Shown one piece after another: positions 55,078 to 64,000 of a DNA stretch of 64,000 nucleotides. The position numbers and the translations under genes are program-made. A model generated the notes under the pieces. That model was not told the origin of the DNA. It saw only the letters and a list, made by a program, of their open reading frames with translations, and searched no databases. Source of the DNA: Andrena cerasifolii (Eukaryota > Arthropoda > Insecta > Hymenoptera > Andrenidae); contig NC_135133.1 in assembly GCF_050908995.1 (NCBI RefSeq), positions 9,342,001 to 9,406,000 of the forward strand, given 5' to 3'. How positions within the stretch are numbered: the stretch's first letter is position 1; the number at the start of each line of letters is the position of its first letter.

Positions 55078-55332
55078 CGCAGTTGGGAAATTTTGCGATT
55101 TTATTGTCAAAACTACAAAAATGACGATTTTGAATTTTACAAATTTAATACAAATGTCAATTGAAGAACTATATCCATTTTCGTGGTTGAAACCTCAAAA
55201 CTTATTTTTAATATATAAAATTCGGCACGTTTGCGTTCTAATATATGTGAAACTAAATTATCCGAGAAACAGCACTTACAACAATCACGAACGATAAAGA
55301 TTTTTTTATTATTTCGAAATTTCCCGACTGTG
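55078..55332. mobile_element. Transib-like MITE, 255 bp, internally deleted relative of the 36.3 kb element
   Basis: Its left 235 bp or so matches the inverse of about 36,965-37,201 (for example TTTTACAAATTTAATACAAA, CAATTGAAGAACTATATCCA, TTGCGTTCTAATATATG). The ends are CGCAGTTGGGAAATTTTGCG and, inverted, CACAGTCGGGAAATTTCG. A perfect 5 bp duplication CGCCG flanks it (55,073-55,077 and 55,333-55,337). It is a shortened family member that moved separately, since its target differs from the other copy. Confidence 0.82.
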
Positions 55333-55337
55333 CGCCG

Positions 55338-58300
55338 GTTCGGCGTATCATGGGACTGATTAGGGTAGGTTGCGCGAGGCCGTGTAATTTACGAGCCAGT
55401 GCCTGTGCGTGGAAAATTGATTGATGCATTCCTCTCGCCGTGTCCGGTCTCGAAGGTTCTTCTGCGGCTGTGCTGCTTGCGCGGACTTGCAGCGAATTAG
55501 CTTGGAATAATGACTAATTCGATTCAGGTGTTGCTTACCGATGGCATAACGATTCAACGGTGCATTAAAGATTCAGATCTTAACACCATTCCGAGGAGTC
55601 CTGCGTCCCGGCGTGGCGAGGATAGGAGCACCCCTTGCTCAGCCGCGAAATTAGGGTGCTCCCGCTATCATTTACCCTTTAAACCTTCCAGCACCCAATA
55701 ATCAGAGTTCGAACGCCCCCACGAGGCACCAGCAGACACGATAATCTTCGATTCCGAACGCCGGCGTGCCGGAGCACCCCCAAAGGGGGCGGCTGGCGCG
55801 GGGGTTAAAATTACATTCTCATTCGATCTCGGCGTGGATAAGAGCGCCTCGACGACAAGGTGTTGGCGCAAATCCGATCGAATGGCCCCGTAACACGATC
55901 CCCCTCCGCGATAAGTACTTTATAATCACCCTGTGTGCTGCGAGGGGGAGAGGGTGGCTGGCGGAGTTGCTCTAAACCCCGCGAGTGAGCGAGGCGGAGG
56001 GAGTTTGGGGGAGGTTAAGATGATAGACGAGCCGATACGTTCCCACGCGAGCACTCGCGAGAGGAAGTCTGAGAGCCGTTGGGGCTCTTCTTCGCTCTTT
56101 CCTCCTCACCCCTCCTTTCTTGTAGTGGGCGGTTATAAGGCCCCGGGGGCCCAGCCGGGCCCCTAATCACAGGCTCGCCCTCGCTCGTACGCAGAACGTA
56201 TGCGTTCCTTCTTAAACGCGCGAGCCAGCTAAAAGCCGAGTAACGCGAACGTTCTTTAAATACACGCTGTTAACTTCTCCCTCTCTCTCCCCCTCACCCT
56301 CTGCTTTTCGTTTTCTACGGCCTCATCCTTTGCTCCTCCACCGGGCCGAGGAGACTCTCTTGTTCCCTTTGTTTCTGTATCTTAATCTTCCGCTCCTCCC
56401 CCGCCACTCGCCACGCTTCTCCGTTCCCTTTTTACTCAACCGCTATTTATATTTGCCGTCTGCGACGCCATTTTCTCCGACGATGCCTAGCTTTCCGGCC
56501 CCTTCTCTCCGTTCCTTTATCACCCCTTCTTTCAATTTCTTCGGGTGCCTTTCTTCCTCCGATCCGCGAGCTTGCTCTCCCGCTGTTGCTTCTTCGACCC
56601 CTGCCTCCCTTAATCGCTCCGGCAATGGGTCTGCTTTGGAATTCCACCCTTAACGTCATTGTCTTATTATTTCCTCCCGCACAGGCTTCCATATACTGCC
56701 CTCTTAATTCCCGTTCCTGCTTATATTGCCCTTCTCCCCTCTCTTCGGGAAACAATCTCGTTTTACACCCCTTGCGCGGACGTCACCCTCGACCGTCCTC
56801 CTCCCTCGTATTCGAGTTCTTTCCTCTGTTTTTCTTTATCCACCTTGCACTTTCGTGTCTTCTCCTCCGCTCCTCGTTGTTCCCATGCTCCACTCGGTTT
56901 CCGATCTTCGGCGCCTCTCACGATTCCAGCGCGCGGAAGGAGAGGGTGGCGCGCCGAGGAGGATGCACGTGTCCGCGCCGCATATTATATGTTCCTCGGC
57001 CGCGATACACGCGCGGTTTACACGCACGCGAGGTACACGCCGAGCGGCTTTACACGGCCGATGAAATAAAATTATCGCGAGCGCCTCGCGTTCTAAGGTA
57101 AATCTCCTCGGGGTCCCGGGCAACGGTTTCGAACTAACCTCGGCGCGACCGGCGGTTCGTTTTTCGTGCGGACCCTCCCCGCGGTCGCGAGCGCGCCGAT
57201 TTACGAGGATCGAGGCACACCCCGGGCGACATCGATCTCTAAATCATCCAGCGATTTATTCCGCCGTGGAGCGAAGAAGACGTTGAAGGGGATAAGGGCT
57301 ACGGAGGATGGTCTGTGCAGTCTGGAATCGGCAACAGTGTTTGGAGGAGGATAAAAACCGCGGAAAGTTAATAGCGCGGTTGTTGAAACGCGAATATTAC
57401 ATACCGTGCCCAGCCGCGAGCAATTTAATACACCCCCGCGCTGGAGCCGAGCCAAACGCGCTTTTCAGTGGCGTCGAAGACCATCGTTTTTAGATCCAGA
57501 TCAGTAGCGTGCCGTCCGAGCTAATCTACGCGGCCGGCCATCAAGCATTTCGAATCGAACCCAATGAAAATTGCTTCGTCCCATCCAGGCTTATCCAATA
57601 CACGCTTCATCCCCCGAAGCTTCGCTCTTTTTCGAGCAGTGGAAACGGGTCACGAAGCGACAGAGATGGAAAGTGCCATTTCCAAAAAATCACCGTTACG
57701 CCTGAATAGGCTTCCGGAGGATCAGCTGGCTAATTTTCGGCGATGGGATTGTGGGAGATATAGATCGTGGGTCGAAGGTGGACGCTGGACAGTTCGGCGA
57801 AGGCGAGAGACGAAATTTATCGCGCGCTAATGCGCTTTAAACTCATTGGACGTAAATTTATCAGGCGACCCTGAAGTTCCCGCGCTGTCGCCCCGGGGAC
57901 TGAACGGGCGAAGGGAGCGAAGGAAGACAGAGGAGAGGAGCGAGCATAACGACTCGAAAGGGTATGATGGACGATTAGTCGTGTGCCACGAGTGTTCGGA
58001 GATACCTCTCGATTCGTGTTTTAATGAACCATAAAGATGAGTTAACTCCAGTGGGATAAAGAGATTCTTTTCCACTATACACAAAGCAATTAAATACTGC
58101 CCAGGTGACCCTGAATCCTTCTAATGGAAATTGCATTCCTCTTCGATGCTGCAGACGTTCAGCAGAACAGTGATCGATTTCCAGAGGTGTCCGAAGTTCA
58201 TCAACAGCCTGCTCAGCTCCTATTTACAGGAAACATGGCTCCAGGAGGGCGTCTGTTACCCGATCACACGAGTCAAAAACGACCGCGCATCGCGTGGAAA

Positions 58301-60689
58301 TAAATCCGAAGCCTCCTCCACCTGTCTACCATCGCCACCCAGTTTGATCCGTGATGCACGACGATTCTCGGTTGATCGTTCGGAAAGATCCCACCGCAGA
58401 TAGGCGAGTGGAAGCGTTGGGGATTCGGCCGGACGGGTTCCTCGGTGTCAGAGATGGTGCAGGCCGATCGAGAATTCCGATCTTGGGCCAACTACCGTCG
58501 CCTGTGCTTGATCGCGAATACTGTGATTCACGGTGGGTGGCGCGTGTCGAGTCACCGTTTCTTCCCTCTTCTTCATCGCTCTTTATGCATCCCATTAAGC
58601 GGCGTTCACAGCGATCGAAGAACGTGTCACGGTGCTTGAATGCGCTAGCTGACGAATGTATCGTCGCGATAACGAGGCGATATATCGACGGCGTGGCTTC
58701 GTTAGCACGAGGGTTAGCATACGGCGAGGGTATGTGAACGGTGCAGAGGCGATTTCACGTGTTATTCATGTTCCAGTGCGTTTTACTCACGAATGATCCG
58801 CGGTGGTAGAAAGCTTGACGGTGTTTGAATGAAAGTGACGGGTTTGTACGTTAATAAGTTCCGTGGCGGGGGTTGTGGAAGGGTTGGAAGATAGGACGGA
58901 AGGAGAGAAAAGAAGGAACGCGGGGACCTTAGGAGGTATGACGAAACGGGTATATATACAAATCGCTGGTTGAGGGAGCACTTGCGAGAGAGCGGGCTCG
59001 GTCGAGATGCCATCTTGCGGCGGAGTCGGAGGTATCTTAGAGGTTCGTCTAATCAAAAGATCATTGCGTTGTGGGTGCTCCTTGAAACCGTGGGAGACGG
59101 TCTTGTCGACGACGATAGGGTTTATCGACGATTAAGCAGGATTAATTGGAGCTCCGACGCGTTCGCGTGTCGAACGATCGTCAGTGCTACCGGCGGCTTG
59201 TCGCGAATTCTTTCGCGGTCAAATCGACTCCGTGTTTTCGTTAATTAATACCCCAGCCTCGCTTTAAGTACCTCTGATATCGCCCTCGGTGCTATTTTTT
59301 TCTCGGGAGCACTGGCTCTCCAATTTTATCTCACCAGATGTCTCTCCATATCTGAAATTGGTACTGATCGGTGAAAATTGAGAGGCATAGGTGCGCCGCA
59401 GCCGCGAGAGCATAAAGCACGCCGTTTCGATGGAAATGTATACTTGTTAATCGTAATGGCGTTGTAACGGAACCGTTAATATGTTTATTGTTGGCCGGGG
59501 CCCCTCTGAAATGGGAGAATGGCCGCGCTATTAAATCGTGCCGCTGTCTGCTATAATCCATGAATATCCGCCGTAACTCTTGGGGTACCGTTGTTTTATT
59601 CCTGTCTCGTAAACGCCGCGGAAGTGTATCAATTTCCGCGCGGCGGACTCGCAAGTCGCCCCCATTATTAACCGTAACGCGGTGCTTTTCACTGTTGCGC
59701 CGTAAAAAAAGTTTTAAAATGGAGCAGAGTGCACGTCCTTGTCGCGCTCCATCCCTCATTTGGTCGCCGTGAATTTCACTCTTGAACGTCGGCTGAATTA
59801 GTCGCGTATCTTTTATTAAGTTCAGCGTCTCCGCCTCTTCTTCGCGAGGTTCTTTGCAAAGACACATTCCCTGAGAGCTCGTGAGTATTCCGAATTCACC
59901 GAGGAGATCTTTGGCTGTAAAAATGTGGGTGCTTTGCCGAGGGGGTAGTAGCTGCGCTTCTTTGATGGAAGAATTAATGGGAACTCCTTCGTTGATTCTG
60001 CTATTAACCAGCATCCAACTTGTGTGATTTCCAGGACGCTGTGAGAACCCGCCCGCCGAGGAACGATGGCCTGGAAGTGTGTCACGCGTAAGCGATACCC
60101 CGCCGCCAAGGAAACACCGTTGGAAAGTCGCTCCTGGACGCAGCCACCATCGGGAGCACCGAATCACGGTCGGAGCCGTCGCGTGGGGCATCGAATCGGT
60201 TGAAGGACCCCGTAGTAGCAGCGCTTTCGGAAAGGTGATCCGCGCCAATCGGAGACCCGAGCTTGGGGCTCGATTTCGCGGGATTACAGAGAAGACGGTG
60301 GCTTCCAAATTCGAGCTACGTAGCCGCTGGGCGACCCCGGTCCACGAAGCCTTTGAAGCGTCCACTGTCGTCGAAGACGCTTCTGTTGCAATCGAAGCCA
60401 GCTCGGCCAGGATTCCATTCAATTCACCGCGCCGACGGGCGAGAAAGAAAGCTTGCTCCGTGAAATCCTACTAATCGCCGCGAAATCTCATTAAGACCCC
60501 GCAGCCCCTGACTCTGAGAAGGAAAACTCGACGACCTTGGCGACACGGAAAATTAACCATTCATCCAGCGCGGGAAGAAAAGCGACAGAGGTCGAGGGGG
60601 TTGCTTTTCTGCGCGCAGCAGCTCGAGAGACTCGTTTCCCGGCCGATTAGAAACGCATTTCCGAGGCAGGGGGCCCCGGGTAGATTAAT
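55338..60689. other. GC-rich non-coding region upstream of the 60.7 kb exon
   Basis: No coding exon supported. A 363-codon frame on the minus strand (59,331-60,422) has no recognisable domain and is opposed by open frames on the other strand, so I treat it as chance. Presumably this is regulatory or 5' UTR/intron sequence of the gene whose exon starts at 60,690. Confidence 0.4.
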
Positions 60690-61050
60690 ATGTGCTTTGG
60701 ACGAGTGCCGCGAGCTGCAAGTTGCGAGACCGGCGTGAACACCGGCGACAGCTGTCGAAAGGGAGACGAGGGGATCCCGCGGCCGTGGCCCTGGATACTC
60801 TACCCCGCGGGGATGGGTATGCTTCTGCCCGATGAGACGTACGAGGAGCGCTCCTCGTCCTCGAGACGGACCTCCTGCCCGAACGTGCTCGCGGACATCG
60901 ACGAGGTCGAGGCGGCCAAGGCTCTGGCGGCGTTCCGCAAGTGCGACGAGTTCCTCAAGAGGTACGGGATCAGGCCGGAGTTCTTCTGCAGGCACAGGGA
61001 GAGGATCGCGTTGCAGACTTGGCTGCTGCAGAGGTCGAAGCTCTCCTCCG
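60690..61050 (+). CDS. Probable first coding exon of an unidentified gene
   Basis: An open frame begins at ATG 60,690, directly preceded by an in-frame TAG nine bases upstream, and runs 120 codons to a strong donor (TCCTCCG|GTGAGT at 61,050). From about codon 45 onward the third positions are almost all G or C, and the protein is well-mixed and helical: VLADIDEVEAAKALAAFRK then CDEFLKRYGIRPEFF and ERIALQTWLLQRSK. That codon pattern contrasts with the other frames. The FLxR...PEFF...WLxxRS arrangement faintly recalls the N-terminus of PDE11/PDE5-type phosphodiesterases, but this is too weak to assign. The next exon must lie beyond 64,000 or be non-obvious. Confidence 0.55.
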
Positions 61051-63346
61051 GTGAGTCCTACTCCATCCTCCTCTTTTATCACGTTGATGTTCAGCGAAGT
61101 CGAACGCTCTAATTGCACGCAGAGGTTCGCGGCGTTGAATTTGAGAATGTCAAAGGGGCTGGCATTGTTCTATCGTTAGGCTCCAGTACGTGGATGCGCA
61201 CAATGCGCGGCTCCAGGGATCCGTGCAAATTCAGTTAGACCCTAGTAGCGGCTAGTGTGCCGATGCGATTGCCAAGAGGCAAGTTTTCGGGGTCCGCGTT
61301 AATAGATTTACGCGGGAAGAATGCGCATGGAGGGCGAGAATTCACGCGGGAGGCGCGCACAGACCGTTTGAAGCCGTTCCACGCTCGTCCGAAACGGTTC
61401 AATTGACCGATCGGACGCGAGCTGTTAAATCGACGTTTCTCGTTACTTGCACCCGGTTATTTCGTTGCGGCGGCTTTTTCGCGCAATGAAACAACGCGCC
61501 ATGGTAATGGGACCGAGCCGCCCCTCGAATTTACGCGCCTTCGTTGACGATGCTCGATCGAGCCCCCATTCGCCATCGCTGCTATCTATGCATAACAATT
61601 GGCGGGGAATTTCCGTCCCGTTGTTTCTTAATTTCGTCACGAGTCCATTAAATCGAATTTCCCGAGCGACTGCGATCCGCCCGTCCCCGAAAAGCACCTT
61701 CGCAACGCGACGTCGCTTCGTTCGCGCTTTTGCGTCACGTTCACGAATGAATTAATAATCGAATGGCGGCACCTGGTAAACTAGCCACTCTGCTTTTATT
61801 CAGCAGACTCGGTATCAAGTATCGCGTCCACGATCGCGCGAGGATCGTGATCGGGCAACGCGGAACGACCCAGCAAGCCCCCAATTGCCTCGCCCCCGCG
61901 AACTGTTTGGCCATTTTTGTCAAACGCCGTCCATACCGCGCCGCCAGTTTGTCCGCCCCACCCACGCTTTGATGTTAATTTCGATTTCGACCGGGCCACC
62001 GATAATTTCGTTAGCGTGGGCACGCACTTAACGATCCTGCGCTCGCGCGCGCCCCCGAATTTCGCGGCCGAGCGAGCCCACCGCTGGCCCGAGGGCATTA
62101 ATTTTTGTTTTTAACGAGCCCCGCGTATTTATGCAGCGACGCGCATTAGCGCAATTGATTTAATGCCGCGTGCATTAATCGAGGCCATTCAACCTCGACT
62201 GGATTACACGTGTAAAAGTTAATTCGCCCGCCGTGACCCCTGCTCTCGTCGACTTCGAGCCTCCTCGATTCTTTGTCCCCATTCAGTTCTGTAGAACGGC
62301 TCTCCGCTTCAAGCTGCTTGTTTGTGTTTCGAAGAATTGTTTTCGCGGTTTTGCGGTTAGATCTTGGTTTATGTTAGTTTTCTACGTTTCACGGTTGTTA
62401 TTCGGCAAACAATCAGAGCTGCCAAGACTCATTCGCGTCGCAGCCGAGGCAGAGGGGAAGAATCGCTTCGTTTAGGGGAAGAAAATGCAAAAATGCCAGT
62501 CCCTTCGCCTGCGCTGTGGCGGATTTTCAAGGGGCAGACGTTTATTTACAGCAACAGGACCTTTGGAAACTCTTGTACACGGTAATAAATATTACATTCG
62601 GGTTACAACGTCGAGAGAGCTTTCCAAGTAATCCTGCGGAAAGCCTTTGCGACTCGGAATTGAAATGAAATTGCAGCGGGAACCGGTATTCAACGGTTGT
62701 CCGCGGCTCTGTGCTTGGCATTTTCAAAAAGATTTCCCTCCCTTACTGGGCCATCCCCGCTTTTAGAACGCTCCGCCTGTGTCTAGAATATATTCTCCGG
62801 TATGACCGCCGCTGACAATCGGAGCCGCTTCGGTCGAATTTGTTTTTAGTGTTCGAAGCTTCGAGGCGAATCCAGTTACCAATTACCCTTGCCTGAAATG
62901 GGCTGAATTCCCTCGGCAAATCGAATGTACATGTTGTACGACGGAATTCGATTTGTACTACTTGCATCCGTCTAGTTTACGTCGACAAGAACAGAGAACT
63001 CGCTCGCGCTGTTCCCCTCGAAAATTGATCCATCGTCAAAACAAACCCCTCCAGACATCGCGGCACGATCCTCACCCTCGCTGCGATTCGTAATCAGATT
63101 CGTCGACACGTGGAACGATTCCATTCGTGCTCTGAATGCAACGAGTTATGGAACTCGACACCCCGAGTTATTACATCGTGTATTTCGATGCAGCGGTTTA
63201 AGGCCGCGCTTATATCATCATCGCGAGGCGAGTTAGCGTATCGGGCAACTCTACAGGGTGTTCCTAAAGTAACGCCGCGAACCATGAGCGTTCTACAGCT
63301 CGATCCTAAGGAGAAGGTCCCAATAAGGAGACTCGAGGAATATATA
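61051..63346. other. Intron or downstream GC-rich non-coding DNA
   Basis: No further exon of the 60.7 kb gene is recognised. At about 63,250 ACAGGGTGTTCCTAAAGTAA resembles the terminus of a common insect DNA transposon class, without a clear partner end. Confidence 0.45.
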
Positions 63347-64000
63347 CAGTGACTCGCATTAATATTCGGACACTTTTTAAAATCGCATAACTTTTTTAAA
63401 ATTGGTCCAAACAACTTCAGTTTTTTTGAGAAGCTAGAAGGATTAGTTTGCTAACTGACGCGTTTCGTCGTTTTGAAAAAAAATGTATTCGGTTGGAATA
63501 GCGAAAAGAATAGTAAAGGTCGATTTTTAAACTTTTTTTTGTGAGGTTGTAATGGAAATTTAAAAAAAAAACCGTTTGTAGATTGCAGTAAGTTGTATAC
63601 GTGCCTAAAATTTCATCAAAATCGGTTAACGTTGCTCTGAGCTATAAACGCTTAAAGATCGCAGAATAAGATCGAAAATCGCTGATTTCGGGAATTTTCG
63701 CGATTCTCGACCTTATTCTGCGATCTTTAAACGTTTGTAGCTCGGAGCAACGTTAACCGATTTTGATGAAATTTTAGGCACGTATACAACTTACTGCGAT
63801 CTACAAACGGTTTTTTTTAATTTTCATTACAAGCTCACAAAAAAAGTTTAAAAATCGACCTTTACTATGCTTTTCGCTATTCCGACCAAATACATTTTTT
63901 TTTCAAAACGACCAAATACGCCATTTAACAAACTAATCCTTCTAGCTTCTAAAAAAAAACTCAAGTCGTTTGGACCAATTCTAAAAAAGTTATGCGATTT
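63347..64000. mobile_element. Large hairpin (mariner-type) element cut by window end
   Basis: Two arms of over 300 bp are inverted copies about a centre near 63,690: for example AAGATCGCAGAATAAG and TTATTCTGCGATCTT, CGTTAACCGATTTTGATGAA and its inverse, and the terminal AAATCGCATAACTTTTTT. The left end reads CAGTGACTCGCATTAATATT preceded by TA. The right arm lacks its last 30-40 bp because the window stops. No coding sequence. Confidence 0.88.

Noticed and set aside
58131..58403. 90-codon plus-strand frame with a helical-looking start
   Set aside because: A second open frame overlaps it with similar plausibility, there is no splice signal or known motif, and codon use is not biased.
59331..60422. 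363-codon open frame on the minus strand
   Set aside because: No recognisable domain, start context or codon signature, and other long frames run opposite it. High GC alone makes such frames common here. Conservation or RNA evidence would change this.
1..64000. CRISPR arrays, prokaryotic operons, rRNA genes
   Set aside because: Introns, polyadenylation signals and animal protein families show nuclear eukaryotic DNA; the only regular arrays are satellite and simple repeats without spacers.

Overview
This is a window of animal nuclear DNA, almost certainly from an insect. Genes are split by short GT-AG introns, the encoded proteins are metazoan housekeeping families closest to insect forms, and small cut-and-paste DNA transposons are frequent. 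The mix of moderately AT-rich gene blocks with very CpG-rich, gene-poor DNA, plus many mariner, hAT and Transib-like elements, makes Hymenoptera (perhaps an ant) my best guess; that is inference, since no species marker is visible.

Layout. Positions 1-4,700 are repeat-rich: a roughly 180/360 bp satellite, a 31 bp tandem repeat and foldback elements. Positions 4,700-27,230 hold a compact block of nine genes whose exons I could join by phase and homology: an intronless DHHC palmitoyltransferase (+), SDF2 (-), the 59-residue SMCO4 (-), a terminal nucleotidyltransferase with eight U1-type zinc fingers (+), PDCD2 (-), TMEM50 (+), the ER chaperone HYOU1/GRP170 (+), a Smac/DIABLO homologue (+) and the NatC subunit NAA38 (-). 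Most neighbours are convergent or head-to-head. Positions 27,230-60,690 are a 33 kb gene-poor, GC-rich tract dotted with TAATTA-type homeodomain cores and with AT-rich transposon insertions: a hAT element, a TA-flanked 853 bp element, two Transib-like elements flanked by 5 bp CGNCG duplications, a truncated Ty3/gypsy fragment and a TA-flanked hairpin. At 60,690-61,050 a GC3-rich open exon with a good donor site looks like the first coding exon of a further gene that I cannot identify. The window ends in a large hairpin transposon cut by the window edge.

Functional themes. SDF2 and HYOU1 are both ER-lumen folding factors with KDEL-like C-termini (HTEL and HQEL). Upstream of HYOU1 there is a CCAAT-N9-CCACA motif, close to the ER stress response element, and a weaker one lies upstream of SDF2. 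DIABLO and NAA38 are convergent, and an unexplained plus-strand open exon sits inside the NAA38 intron, phase-compatible with DIABLO exon 4. The most distinctive non-genic observation is the pair of related elements whose ends are CACAGTG, the same heptamer as V(D)J recombination signals, with CGTCG and CGCCG target duplications. This is the signature of the Transib superfamily from which RAG1 derives.
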